A DNA stretch of 64,000 nucleotides from Liopterus haemorrhoidalis (GCA_963971575.1 OZ020611.1:210221324-210285323); one strand, 5' to 3'. Shown: positions 20,918 through 32,014, counted from the first letter of the stretch. A program made the numbers and translations. The notes: generated by a model from the sequence alone, not told the origin.

Positions 20918-21754
20918 TAGAGCCCTGCAAATCCGCGGATATCCGCTCTTTTTCTGCGGATGCGGATAAATTATCATTTAAATCGTGCGGATGCGGATTA
21001 TATATCATATCCGGTTATCCGCAATATCCGCGTGAACATAAAATCTTCAGTTGGACGCCTCTTCCTCCGGAAACCCCCAAAACTGTTTAGAACCCCAAAA
21101 ATGTATCGCTGGCATTTGTATTGTCCTTATGGCAAGAGTGAAAAAATAATACGTTACGGAACTTTTTACTTTTTTTACTCTTTCCATGAAGACCTACTTT
21201 ACTCTCACTTAAATAGTTAAATACAGCAGAGTTTATATAACAGTAGTAGATACAACAATTTCTTTGTATTTATTGCGTTTATTAATTTAAAAATAATTAT
21301 GTATAGTTTTATTTTGCATTTTTGGAAATAATAGTAAAAATTAACCATGGTAATTTGCCACATTTAAAAACATAGAAGCTTATATCGAATTAAAAAAAAT
21401 AAAAATATCTTAAAATTCTTGAAATCGTCATATAACTTATAAGAGTCGAATAATTGTAATTTCCATTTTTATTTTTTAATCTATATAATCTCAGTACGAC
21501 GTTAGATAGAAAACATATTTCTGGACCAAGTAATATTAATGTGATAAAATTTAAAAAAAAATTAAGTAGTGTTTTAAAACAGCGATATGCCAAATAAGGC
21601 GAAACATGTTAGATATTTCCAAACAGACAGCAAATTCTGTGCGGATTGTGCGGATATTTTTGCAGATGCGGATCGGATGCGGATATTATATTTGCAAAGG
21701 ATGCGGATGCGGATCGGATGCGGATACAGAAAAACGTATCCGCGCAGGGCTCTA
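20918..21754. mobile_element. Non-autonomous hAT with GCGGAT repeats
   Basis: 837 bp with exact 8-bp duplication TTCATCAC (20910-20917 and 21755-21762). Ends TAGAGCCCTGCAAATCCGCG and, inverted, TAGAGCCCTGCGCGGATACG. Subterminal GCGGATGCGGAT arrays are present on both sides. The interior is AT-rich with no transposase sequence recognised. Confidence 0.92.
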
Positions 21755-21762
21755 TTCATCAC

Positions 21763-21981
21763 TGCCAATTTGATCACCTTTCAGCCTTATATATAGAGAT
21801 CTCCGTCTTGGTTTGTTAATTTTCATCATTGTTATCTCACTTCTGAATCGCGTTTTACCTGAAACCGAAAACCGTGGTTTTTTATGGAATAACTGATAAT
21901 TAACGAGTAAAACGAAAATAATAACGAATAGGCAAACAGAACAAAAAATATTCATTAAACAAGATACTAATAAAATACATA
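21763..21981. other. AT-rich unassigned DNA
   Basis: No recognised feature before the LINE fragment. Confidence 0.4.
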
Positions 21982-22312
21982 CAGGACCACGTATATCTAG
22001 GTCAACTATTATCTTTTGAAAATAAGATGGACAAAGAGATAAACATAAGAATCGCTATGACTTGGGATAAATTCTGGTCATTGAAGCACATTTTGAAGGG
22101 AAATATATATGCTTCAAAAAAATATATATATATATATATATATATCAAGAGAAGAATTTTTGACATGTGTGTTAGTCCAACCATCACATATGGCTCACAA
22201 ACATGGGCATTATCATAAAAACACATTAAAAAAATTAGACTTTGTCAAAATAGAATGGAAAGAAACATCCTAAACGCAACGTGAAAAGAAAAAAAATGAT
22301 TTCAGAAATAAA
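21982..22312 (+). pseudogene. LINE reverse-transcriptase C-terminal fragment
   Basis: Reads 'FENKMDKEINIRIAMTWDKF', 'WSLKHILKGN' and, after a (TA)n expansion at 22127-22145, 'RIFDMCVSPTITYGSQTWAL' and 'KIRLCQNRMERNILNAT'. The thumb-region block P-T-x-x-Y-G-x-x-T-W-A-L is typical of the C-terminal part of non-LTR retrotransposon reverse transcriptases. Both the catalytic FADD region and the 3' end are missing. A family B element follows directly. Confidence 0.75.
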
Positions 22313-23395
22313 AAAATTTATGTGAAGTGTGAGTTTTCACACATTGCAGGATTTCGCAAGTATATAATAAGAGAAGGCGGCATGCTGAGTGTGTAGGACA
22401 AATTTTGCTTTGTAGTAATCTCGGCAAATTAACGATATTTTTAAAGTAACTTATCGTCTGTTAATCTAAGAGCTTTAAAAACAAATTTTATGTTAAAATA
22501 TTTTTTTGTTAATTTTAATTCGAATACCTAATACCATTATTTAGGTTTCTAAATATGTTCAGTATTTTTTTTTACATGGCAAGGTTCATTAAGATTTTGA
22601 AAATTGCGCCTATGGCTTCCATTGGTTGTTTTAAATCATATGCTCCGCCTTTCTGGTTCGGTATACATGACACATAGAATGAAAATATAATTCCAACAAT
22701 TCCAACTGGTTATTAAATTTACGCTCTTAAAAATTAAATGCAACATTTGCCAAACTAGAATTTTGACAAAATAATTTCAATAAAAAAAAAAATAAATAAA
22801 ATTGTCTCCTCTGCCGGGAGCGAACCCTAGTTTGCTGGGTAGCAAGCGAGTAAGCTAACCGTCAGACCAGGATACGCCTACTAGTATAGTTAGTGTGTTA
22901 CATAACTATAACTTTTGTACATCGTCAACCAAAAAACACAAAAAATGCGTTATTTTCCGAAAACATAATCTGAACAAAAATCCCTGTTGTACTATTCCGG
23001 TTCACACCAATATACATCAGTTAGAATTTGTTCAGATTTTTGTTTAAACCATCTGGGCTACATGGTGCGGGACAAATTTTTTATTCACAATTTTGGCAAA
23101 AATCGCATCAAAATAATTTATTTTGCAAAAATAAATTTTTGAATGTTAATCGACGTACTAAAGGCTTTCATTTGATACCCTACTCAGAATTTTCAAAAGA
23201 TATATATATATTTTTTTTTTCAATGAGCACATATTTGTTTATATTTTTAGGGGGATATGTTTTTTAGATGTTATAGTATTTTTTCCTATGTGCGGGTCAA
23301 ATAGTTGTATAAGACAAACAGATCGACAGACAGACGACCAAATGACGGTATAAGGGTTTTTTGGTCATACCTACAAAATCCTAAATATAAAATAA
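22313..23395 (-). mobile_element. Family B HINE-like element, copy B3
   Basis: About 1.08 kb on the minus strand. The start is at 23395 (TTTAGGATTTTGTAGGTATG), followed by a short GTCTGTC tract, 'ACCCGCACATAGG', 'GTATCAAATGAAAGCC', 'GGTGTGAACCGGAATAG', the tRNA-like cassette, and the 3' end with a GTGTGAAAACTCACAC hairpin near 22328. Upstream of the cassette it resembles copy B2. Confidence 0.8.
22812..22878 (-). other. tRNA-like cassette in copy B3
   Basis: Minus strand: A-box-like TGGTCTGACGG (22859-22869) and B-box-like GGTTCGCTCCC (22816-22826), with starts 43 bp apart, the spacing of a normal tRNA gene. T-arm pairing is only partial and no clean acceptor stem forms, so this is tRNA-like rather than a tRNA gene. 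A run of A on the plus strand (T on the transcript strand) follows. Confidence 0.6.
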
Positions 23396-23506
23396 GAATC
23401 TTAACAACTTTATATCTTTGGAATTATAATGAATGGGGTATTATAAAACAAAATTTAAAAATGTTAAGATTTAAAAAAATAAAAAGAAACATTTTTCCTG
23501 GGGACA

Positions 23507-23707
23507 TTGTTCATTTGCCCTTATAAAATAGTAACCCTTGTGTCTCAATATGTATCCTATATGCGAGTCAAAAAGTTGTATATGCATGCTAAATTTCAAC
23601 TCTCCAGGTTTGGCCGTTTCGCTCTTCAATTTCTATCGTATATACAGACTAACAGACAGACAGACAAACACATGAGTGATGGTTTTAGGGTTTTTTGGCT
23701 ATATCTA
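23507..23707 (-). mobile_element. Type 2 HINE-like 5' region
   Basis: Minus strand: GTCTGTCTGTTAGTC tract (23645-23662), 'CCAAACCTGGAGAGTTGAAA' and 'ATGCATATACAACTTTTTGA'. Its extreme 5' end is displaced to 24533-24545 by the insertion at 23708. Confidence 0.6.
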
Positions 23708-24525
23708 TTGTTTCTTTTCGAGAATTCTTTCCCGAGAATTTCTCGAGAAAAAGCTATAATTCTCATTTTTCATTTCTTTAAAATTTTTCTCGAGAAATGT
23801 AAAATTTTTTCCTCGGGAAATGTGAAATTTTCTCGGCACCACGAACAACGCTTGTGCTTTTAGAAAACTATTTTAAAAAAATATAATGTTTAGTGAGTCA
23901 CTGATTATAATTTAATTTTGATCAAATTTGTTTTCTGTCTCCTGTAACGCAACTGTGGCAACAGATAAGAAGCGATTTATAATATTTAGCTAATTATCAT
24001 TTATTGTTACAATATTTTATTTTAATTTAGTGTATTATTTATTATAATCAACTACATTTCATTTTTTGTTCAGTTTAAAACTGTTAATAGATTACCTATA
24101 AGTTAAATAAAATTATTATTATTATGGGGTTTGTCAGGTCTTGACAAGCGTCCACTAATCTCAAACTTCAGCAACCTTTTGAGCCGCGTTATACTAGAGA
24201 CTAGTGGAGCTAAATACACACGACTGCATCCCAAACCCTGGCGATATGTAGCCGCGGAAATTATTAATATTATTAATTTCTTAATTTTTTGAAAATTTCT
24301 CTATAGATAGGTATTTTCAGTTAATGTTATTTAAATGAATACTTTAGTACTTTAAAGTTTACTACAATTTTAACATGTTTTTATCCTCTACAATATATTC
24401 AACAATAAAAAAGATATATAATATACTATTTATTTTTCTTGAGATTTCCCGAGAATTCTCGAGAAAATAAGTCTAATTTTTCATTTCTCGAGAAATGAAA
24501 AACGTCGAGAAATCATAAACACTAA
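23708..24525. mobile_element. Probable hAT-like insertion, TTTCTCGAGAAA type
   Basis: It splits a type 2 HINE. The flanking TATATCTA (23700-23707) and TATACCTA (24526-24533) are an 8-bp duplication with one change. Palindromic TTCTCGAGAA motifs occur near both ends. No transposase. The interior 24123-24245 is GC-richer and unassigned. Confidence 0.5.
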
Positions 24526-24545
24526 TTATACCTACAAAACCCTAA

Positions 24546-25440
24546 AAATGGAATGAGGTACCACCCTACATTCAATAGTGGCTGGAAAATATATTATGTT
24601 CAACGAGTAAAATTTATGTATTTTGTCATTTATTAAATTAAATTGAAAAAACAAACATAAAAACTTATCGTAAACAAATATTTTAAAACAAAAATAAACC
24701 AATTAAACAAAATTGAGATATTTTGAAACACAAACTCTGTAATGACCGTTAATATATAAAGCAAGTCATTTAACAGGGCTGTCCGCGCCCGATAAATAAA
24801 CCGAAAGTTCTGGTCGGTACGCAAATTTCAACAGCGGTTAATGGCGTCGAGCGACGAGCATCGGGACGTATAGCGGTACAGCGGTATAGCGCCACTCTTT
24901 GATCCTACAAGCCACTCTATGTGCACAACGAATCTGCATACTACAATTAACGTGACAATGCCCATTTACCCCACCAGGACCGTATCATCAAAAATATGCT
25001 AATGAGTTTAAATGCGCGTGAGTTGAATATTCAAATTTTCGAATATGTGAAAAGTAAACGTTTTTCACACACTGAACATTTCATATAATATGCAAATACT
25101 AAGTAGTTTCTGTTGTTAATTCGCTCGTGAAAGTTTTGTTTTGTAATTGAATATTTTTAAATTTTAATTAAAATGGTTTATTAAAACTAAATTGTGTTAG
25201 TAGTTTATACTTTAGTTGGATAATTGCAATGTTAGTTTTACTAAAATGTAGGACTTACTTTGAATATTGAATGCATATTTTAATTGTATTAAACAATTAT
25301 CCGGAATATGGATGAGTGATGCAAATATTAACTGAGTAATTTGTAGTGCAGTAATATTAAAAATGCAAACTATGAGGGCAATATCATTCGCTACTTAATA
25401 ATTGAATATTGTATTGTCTTTTTGAAATTAAATTTATTTT
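24546..25440. other. Unassigned DNA
   Basis: Contains a GC-richer patch (24780-24990) with tandem AGCGGTA motifs near 24866. No gene recognised. Confidence 0.35.
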
Positions 25441-25449
25441 TCAATATAT

Positions 25450-25623
25450 ACAGAGTGTATCAGACCAAGGACTCACCCCTTTGTTCTAGAAAAGGCAAAG
25501 TGTGAGCAAGTTCAGGAACAAAAAAAATAGTCAAAATCTACATAAGAAATCGAATGATGTTATTGAAATATTTCGGAACCAACCAGAAGTACAGGATATC
25601 AAGGACAACTTTTCTAAATAGTA
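25450..25623 (+). repeat. Dispersed repeat containing GGAAGTACAGGATATC
   Basis: The segment 'AGAAGTACAGGATATCAAGG' with neighbouring 'TATTGAAATATTTCGGAA' recurs inverted at 35925-35990. Element class unknown. Confidence 0.5.
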
Positions 25624-25983
25624 ACATATCGATGGTGCAATTCTAATATCTCGTAACCCACTTTTTTACGATTTTGGGGTTTTGAGCTATTCCCATGGTA
25701 AATATAGTCGATTGGAAAATATCTCGTAAGCCGCAGGGGAAATACCTCGTATCCAAAAGTGGTACGGTTGTTGATACTGATACCTCGTAACCCACCTGTT
25801 ACTAACATAAACACGTTAAATTACGGAATAAAAGAAATATATTTGTCAGTTTGAATATAATAAAAAAATTACGAATAATTCAAACAAATTTATCAGTTTT
25901 TCAATCATTAGGAACTTTTTTTGTTCTCGTATAAAGTTGAGTTTCTTGGGTTACGAGGCATTAGAATTATACCATCGATATGT
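25624..25983. mobile_element. MITE with CTCGTAACCCA inverted ends
   Basis: 360 bp. ACATATCGATGGTGCAATTC and the following 'TAATATCTCGTAACCCA' are matched, inverted, at 25945-25983 with a few changes. The motif TCTCGTAACCCAC recurs inside four times in varying form (25649, 25722, 25743, 25783). Confidence 0.65.
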
Positions 25984-26017
25984 CAGGTTGGATATTTTTG
26001 GATAAGGCTTTTAGAAA

Positions 26018-26586
26018 TAGACCGGGAGCTCATGACAGTTTTTGGTCTCCGATTTCATACAGCATGCCTTTTGGAGGAGAGAATATTTACCCTGTGACAA
26101 CAAAAAAGGGATGGTACTAAACCCCTGCACGCTTTCCGGTCATAGGGAAAATTGCATTTCCACTTAAACACAAAATTTTTGTGCTTTTCTCTGATTTAAT
26201 ATTGCTTGCCCTTTTGTCAAAAGAAAGTTATAACAAATTTAAAGTCTTTTAAATATATGCATGCGATTCGGAGGGTCCCAAAGGGCTCAAACGGTCATGT
26301 GATCTTGTAATAAAAAAATATGATTTTCCGCGTTTTCATACAGCATGCCTATAATTAAAAGACTTTAAATTTGTTATAACTTTCTTTTGACATAAGGGCA
26401 AGCAATATTAAGTCAGAGAAAAACACAAAAATTTTGTGCAAGTGGAAATGCAATTTTCCCTATGACCGGAAAGCGTGCAGGGGTTTAGTACCATCCCTTT
26501 TTTGTTGTCACAGGGTAAATATTCTCTCCTCCAAAAGGCATGCTGTATGAAATCGGAGACCAAAAATGTCATGAGCTCCCGGTCTA
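26018..26586. mobile_element. Foldback element with about 235-bp arms
   Basis: Left arm 26018-26255 and right arm 26350-26586 are inverted copies with only scattered mismatches and a few single-base or short indels, separated by a loop of roughly 95 bp. The outer ends read TAGACCGGGAGCTCATGACA. Such a transcript would fold into a long hairpin. No coding sequence or clear target duplication is visible. Confidence 0.9.
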
Positions 26587-26634
26587 AAAGAAACAACTAT
26601 AACTTAAACATTTTTTTAAAATCATTTTGAACAA

Positions 26635-26833
26635 GGTAAAAATAAAAACGCTCGGTTATTGTTTCAAAAAATGTTTGTATTGTTTTTATACGTATTTCGG
26701 CTTACTATGTCATAAGAAATTTATTTTGTAGTATGCAGTAAATTTTTTTCAACGACTGTAATAATTTGATATTTTACAAGAAACGTATTCGAGAAAGCCG
26801 AAATACAATAACCAAGTGATTTTATTTTTGCCT
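26635..26833. repeat. Head-to-head pair of Penelope-like 3' termini
   Basis: GGTAAAAATAAAAACGCTCG on the left is matched, inverted, by GGCAAAAATAAAATCACTTG on the right. Both arms continue to a CCGAAATAC motif. The same motif arrangement closes the 116-bp insertion at 59605. I infer two opposed 3' ends of a Penelope-like or similar retroelement. Confidence 0.4.
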
Positions 26834-28171
26834 TTTTAGGGTTTTCTAGCTATGACCACCAAAAACCCTTATAACGCCACTCATGTGGCTGTCTGTCTGT
26901 CTGTACGGAAGAAATTGTAACCAAACGACTTAATATAGAATGTTGAAATTTGACATGCTTATACAACTTTTTGATCCACATATCGGATAATTTCTGAGAT
27001 TTCAAAAAAACACAACCCGAGATAAATATAAACAATTAGGTATTTAGTAGAAAATAATTATTTTTAAAAATTTTTTGAGTGGCGTAACAAGTACTCTTTT
27101 ATTTTTATTTTAGTTGTTTTTGCTTTAATGGGGTTTTTACAAAAAATATGTCAAAAAACTTTTGTCTCCCACCCTGTCTCAGAGGTGTTGATCTAAATAT
27201 CTGAAAAATCTCCATAATGAACATTGATGGGAGCCGAAATAGTGAATAGAGAATAGCCGAAAATTAGTTTTTCGAAAATTTTTTGTGTCGTAAAAACTTA
27301 TTTTTTTAATATTTATTGTATGGTATCAAAAGAAAGTTCTTAGGACGTAGATTACAGAACGAAAAATAGTTTTTTTTTTTTTTTTAACACGATTTTAGAC
27401 AAAAATGTGCTTCCTTTTACGCAAAGAGCTTTAGCTAAAAATCTGAAAAAATTATAGGTAATGTACATTGATCTGACCCGGAAACGGACTAGAAGAATTT
27501 TTGATTTGATTGTGTTTTTGAAAAATTTTGCAGTTTAGTGTTTTTGAAAAAATTGATTAAATTTTTAATTCATGGCTAAATTATGGCTAGTAATGTTATA
27601 GATTTTTTGTATTTATGGCTAAGATACTGTGTGTATTTTTTTGAAATTATAAATATAATAAAAAAGTTTTAACAACTGAGGACAGGGCTTGGAACACCAC
27701 TCTACACTGTAGAGTGTAGTGTGTAGTGTTCAGTTATTTTATTATACTATCATACGTTGTGATTAAACCTATTGTTTGAATTACTTTAGATTATTTTGTA
27801 GGTATCAAAGAGGAATAAATCATTTATAGTAACGAAATACTTATAACACAAATAACACATTGTTAAAACTAAGAAATACGTTTCTGAAATTGAAAAAAAT
27901 TAAGCCATTTATCAATATATTTCTTATTAATCTAATGAAGAATTGAATACGAAGCAAATGCAGAAAAAAACGCTTGGATTTTTGCCAAACTATTTAAATT
28001 TTGATCAAAAAAATCAAATACTCAAATAACGAATAAAAATCAATATCAAAAATCTGTTGATTTTGATGTGATTATAATACAAAAATTGACATCCAGTATT
28101 ATGTTGGCTTCTTACGCTTATTAAATACCTACAAAACCCTGAAATGTGTGATTTCACATCACTTCACATCA
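26834..28171 (+). mobile_element. Type 2 HINE-like element, near full length
   Basis: About 1.34 kb. Starts TTTTTAGGGTTTTCTAGCTA, with a short (GTCT)n at 26893-26912 and 'TAACCAAACG'. The body has two similar halves, each with an 'ACATTGAT' and a 'CTTAGGACGTAGATTA' phrase. It ends AAACCCTGAAATGTGTG, a GTGTGA-TTTCACA hairpin and a T-run that passes directly into copy B1. Confidence 0.7.
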
Positions 28172-29233
28172 TTTTTTAGGGTTTTGTAGGTATGACCAAA
28201 AAACCCTTATACCGTCATATTGTCGTCTGTCTGTCTGTCTATCTGTTCGTTAAAAATTGTAGCCAAACGGCTAAACCTAGAGAATTGAAATTTGGCATGC
28301 TTATACAACTCTTTGACCCGCACATAGGAAAAATACTAAAACATCTAAAAAACATATCCCCCAAAAATATAAACAAATATGTGCTCATCGAAAAAAAAAA
28401 ATATTTTTTTAAAATTCTGAGTAGGATATCAAATGAAAGTTCTTAGTACGTGGATTAACGATCAAAATTTTATTTTTGCAAAATAAATTATTTTGATGCG
28501 ATTTTTGCCAAAATTGTGCAAAAAAATTTTTGTCCCACGTCCTGTAGCCCAGATGGTTTAAGCTAAAAATCTGAAAAAAATCTAGTAATGTACATTGGTG
28601 TGAACCGGAATAGTACAACAGGAATTTTTGATCAGATTATGTTTCCGGAAAATAACGCATTTTTTGTGTTTTTAACTAAAATATGTTAAATATATAATTC
28701 GCTATGTAACACACCAGTTCAGTAGCTCTAGTAGCGTAGTTGGTTTTGTCGTGCTCTTAATAATGTAACTTAATTTGCAAACTAGGGTTCGAATCCTGTT
28801 AATTTTATATTTTTAGTTTTTTTTTGCACTTTTATTTTGTGTAAATTATTTTGTCAAAATTCTAGTTATATTTTGGTAAATGTTGCATTTAATTTTTAAA
28901 AGCGTAAATTTAATAACCAGTGGGAAGTGTTGAAATTATAATTTAACTCTATGTTTGACGAAATCAGAGGGCGGGGCTTACGATTTAAGCAACCAATGGA
29001 AGCCATAGGTGCAATTTGCAAAATCTTAATGAACCTTGCTATATAAAAAAAAAAAAAAATACTGCACATATTTATAAACTTAAATAATAGTATTAGGCAT
29101 TCGAATTAAAATTCATAAAAAAACATTTTGACATAAAATTTGTTTTGGCACCCCAAATAATCATCATTCAGTTACTAAATACCTGCAAAATCCAGAAATG
29201 TGTGAAAATTCACACTTCACATCAATTTTTTAT
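28172..29233 (+). mobile_element. Family B HINE-like element, copy B1
   Basis: About 1.06 kb. Starts TTTTTTAGGGTTTTGTAGGT, then (GTCT)n at 28213-28236 and 'GCCAAACGGCTAAACCTAGA'. The tRNA-like cassette is at 28711-28800. The 3' subterminal repeat CCTGCAAAATCC/AGAAATG is followed by a GTGTGAAAATTCACAC hairpin and a T-run. Confidence 0.85.
28711..28800 (+). other. tRNA-like cassette in copy B1
   Basis: A-box TAGCGTAGTTGG (28732-28743) and consensus B-box GGTTCGAATCC (28786-28796), starts 54 bp apart. T-arm pairing is partial (G53-C61 and G52-C62 present). Followed by a long T-run that would terminate Pol III. It is in the element's orientation, between flanks shared with B4 and B6. Confidence 0.65.
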
Positions 29234-30112
29234 CCATCTGTTGTTACTGCTTTTAAAAGAGAAAATCTCACCCTGGTTTTCAATCATAATTCTCATTTAA
29301 ATTTAAAATAAAAACCTACAAATATGGAACATAATTATCATAAAATAGAAAATATAGTTTTTATAATCATAAAATACTCAATATTTGACACAATTCTCTC
29401 AGTAAACAAAAAATCATAAAACCAACATGCAACACATGTTTACAACAAAGATCTTATTACAGATATGACACATGGATGCTTTTTCCGAGAAATCACATTA
29501 AAGCAAACTGGTCAGTAGGCGTTGGTCATAATAGCTTTGATTTACCTCTTTACCCGTAAATGGAAATCCGTGTAATGTAACTGAATCCGTCCCTGGATCG
29601 CGGGTCTTAGATCGTGACCGAGGAGAATTGCGTTGACTCCTGGTGGCCCGGCCTCTTCCGGACAGTTACGAGCGCCTCTGACGGTGCTTCTTGGAACCCG
29701 TCGACACGCTCAAACTCGTCACGGATGCTGACAGCACCTTCAACTCTCCATTACTTATTTTATAATTCCAACACGAATTTACATATTTTTTTAGTATCTT
29801 CGATGTCATTTTGATGTTTCAGATGAATGATTTTGGAATTTTTTTATGTTGGTTAATTTTGTTTACTGAGTGGTATTTAAAATGAAAAATATATTTAATC
29901 TTCGAGGAATGAGGCTATAAATTATATGGATTTTTTTTGTCTTGTAGCACTTTTATTACTATTGTCTATATAAATAAAATTATGCAAGCCTGTGGCCATC
30001 AAATCAGAACTTATCAAATAGTCAAATATCTCTTACTTGTTATGGACTTAACAACAAAAATGTACATAGCAGAAATTTATAGTAAGAAAATTAGTAAGAA
30101 TTGTTCTCATCA
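29234..30112. other. Unassigned DNA with a GC-rich island
   Basis: 29580-29745 is much richer in G+C than its flanks (see separate entry). The rest is AT-rich without recognised repeats. Confidence 0.4.
29664..29748 (-). CDS. Candidate terminal exon, unverified
   Basis: Minus-strand reading 'ELKVLSASVTSLSVSTGSKK' followed by 'HRQRRS' and a stop. Its third positions are mostly G or C, unlike the AT-rich surroundings, and an AG precedes it as a possible splice acceptor near 29745. A second frame of the same strand is also open, so chance cannot be excluded. I recognise no protein family. This is the only place where I suspect a host coding exon. Confidence 0.2.
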
Positions 30113-30153
30113 TTTTTAGGGTTTTGTAGGTATGACCAAAAAACCCTTATTTT

Positions 30154-30156
30154 GTC

Positions 30157-30206
<50 letters not shown>

Positions 30207-30207
30207 T
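30154..30207 (+). repeat. (GTCT)n microsatellite in copy B2
   Basis: An almost perfect run of GTCT units at the standard position, just inside the 5' end of the element. Confidence 0.95.
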
Positions 30208-30689
30208 CGGTAAAAATTGTAGCCAAACGGCTAAACCTAGAGAGTTGAAATTTGGCATGCTTATACAACTCTTTGACCCGCACATAGGAAAAATACTAAA
30301 ACATCTATAAAGCATACCACCCTAAAAATATAAACAAATATGTGCTCATCGAAAACAAAAATATTTTTTTTAAATTATGAGTAGGGTATCAAATGAAAGC
30401 CCTGAGTACGTGGATTAACGATCAAAGTTTTATTTTTGAAAAATAAACTATTTTGATGCGGTATTTGCTAAAATTGTGCAAAAAAAAATTTGTCCCACAC
30501 CCTGTAGCCCAGATGGTTTAAACTAAAAATCTAAAAAAATTCTAAGTAATGTATATTGGTGTGAACCGAAATAGTACAACAGGAATTTTTGATCAGATTA
30601 TGTTTTCGGAAAATAACGCATTTTTTGTGGTTTTTGGTTCACAAAGTACAAAAGTTATACCAATGTAAGACACTCACATGCAAGGCGTA

Positions 30690-30770
30690 CGATGGCGTTA
30701 TTGGTTAGAGCACTGGTGCCGTAAGCTAAAACTCGCTGATAAACGAAGGGTTTCGAGTTCGAGTACTGAG
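30690..30770 (+). other. tRNA-like cassette in copy B2
   Basis: A-box-like TGGCGTTATTGG (30693-30704) followed by GTTAGAGCACTGGTGCC, and B-box-like AGTTCGAGTAC (30756-30766), starts 63 bp apart. A long T-run follows near 30787. It is the most divergent cassette. Confidence 0.55.
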
Positions 30771-31063
30771 TAAATTTTATTTTTTCTGTTTTTTTTTTGC
30801 ATTTTTATTATGTTAAATTCTAGTTATATTTTGACAAATGTATTTAATTTTTAAGAGCGTAAATTTAATAATTATCTTATTATATGATCAACAGACGATA
30901 AATTATTTTAAAAATATCGTTCATTTTGCCTTGATTACTACAAAGTAAAATTTGTCCTACACACTCAGCATACCGCCTTCACTTATTATATACCTGCGAA
31001 ACCCTGAAATGTGTAAATATTCACACTTCTTATAATGTCACTCATGTTGTCAGACAGACAGAC

Positions 31064-31095
<32 letters not shown>

Positions 31096-31097
31096 CG

Positions 31098-31719
31098 CCA
31101 GTGATGGCGAACCTAAGACACGCGTGTCACGGGTGACACGCCAAGACATTTTAGGTGACACGCATCCTTTACGGATGGTCTTCGGCCAAGAACAATAAAC
31201 GCATCTGGGCTCAAATGTTTGTCGACTTGAGGTCCAAACTAGAGAATCTGGAGAGAAATCGTTTGGAGACTGAAAAAGAGTGCTACTAGTACAGGAAATT
31301 TGGAGTGCTTGGAACCGCTTATCGGACACTTTAGGACTGAAAAATCTAGCGATGGCTATATTCACAATTTTTCCATCTATGTACGTACTTTTATGAGATT
31401 TTATTCTCGGCGCTAAATAATATTAAAACCAATAAAAGAAACCGACTGATAGATGAAGTTAGTAGCGCTTGCTTGGGCTTGAAGTGCATGAAATACCAAC
31501 CTTCAATTGAATTTAGCAAATGCAAATCAGCAACCAAAAAGTAATGTAAAGAACTATTTGGTTTTTGTTTTTTTAACAAATAAATACATCAAAAATATTT
31601 TACTAGGGCTGCGAATATCACAAAATTATGGATATTTGTAGACGTGACACGATACCCGTGTGAAGCTAGGGTTTTACCCAATTTTGACATACCGAACTCA
31701 AAAGGTTTGCCATCACTGG
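31098..31719 (+). mobile_element. Non-autonomous hAT, CAGTGATGGCGAACC type
   Basis: 622 bp. Ends CCAGTGATGGCGAACCT and, inverted, CCAGTGATGGCAAACCT. The 8-bp flanks TCTGTTCG and TCTATACG agree at 6 of 8 positions. Just inside is ACACGCGTGTCACGGGTGAC. Retains a fragment of transposase (next entry). Confidence 0.8.
31396..31560 (+). pseudogene. hAT transposase C-terminal fragment
   Basis: Plus-strand reading 'NIKTNKRNRLIDEVSSACLG' followed by 'LKCMKYQPSIEFSKCKSATK' resembles the last part of zinc-finger/GTF2I-type hAT transposases, with the R-x-R-L-x-D-E block and Y-x-P-x-I. Upstream, 31215-31265 gives 'DLRSKLENLERNRLETEKE'-like sequence in another frame. Confidence 0.55.
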
Positions 31720-31757
31720 TCTATACGTTAGAAACTGTGGCCAAACTTAACCAAATC

Positions 31758-32014
31758 ACCGGGTAAATCATTTATTCATATAGTGTTATTTTTATAAAAT
31801 ATTACTTTTTCAGTGTTAAAATTAATACTACTTTAATACTATTTATTTTCTAACACTATAATTTCAGCAATATGTAAGTGTAAACTTTACACTAAATTTA
31901 ACTAAAAAAGAAGTGTAAATAATTGACACGAAAAGCGAGGAACTTCATGGTACACTAAAAGTTCATTTTTTAGTGTACCATGAAGTCCCTTTAACACTAC
32001 TTTTTTTAGAGTGT
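31758..32014. repeat. Palindrome-bearing dispersed repeat, copy 1
   Basis: Matches 57740-58336 (minus the MITE inserted there). It carries a 19-bp perfect inverted repeat, ACTTCATGGTACACTAAAA at 31942-31960 and its complement at 31968-31986, then CCCTTTAACACTACTTTTTT. Class unknown. Confidence 0.75.

Larger units (their letters stand above)
30113..31029 (+). mobile_element. Family B HINE-like element, copy B2
   Basis: Starts TTTTTAGGGTTTTGTAGGTA with an 11-12-unit (GTCT)n. Cassette at 30690-30770. Past the cassette it diverges to a shorter tail (ATGATCAACAGACGATAAAT) that it shares with the 3' part of B3. It ends CCTGCGAAACCCTGAAATGT and merges into another GTCT-bearing element. Confidence 0.8.
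31030..31757 (+). mobile_element. Type 2 HINE-like 5' region split by a hAT
   Basis: 31030-31097 holds 'AATGTCACTCATGTTGTC' and the GTCT tract. After the hAT insertion the element resumes at 31728 with 'TTAGAAACTGTGGCCAAACT', then breaks at the palindromic element at 31758. Confidence 0.6.

Noticed and set aside
20918..21754. A simple-sequence satellite of GCGGAT units
   Set aside because: The units are subterminal repeats of a hAT element with matching ends and target duplication.
28711..28800. A functional tRNA gene
   Set aside because: A- and B-boxes are present, but the acceptor stem and part of the T-stem do not pair and no clear anticodon loop can be drawn. Called tRNA-like only.
30091..30315. 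Open frames with RQTD/SVCL repeats over GTCT tracts (also at 2083, 31042, 41035, 41101)
   Set aside because: They read through the GTCT microsatellite of HINE-like elements and have no conserved start or domain.
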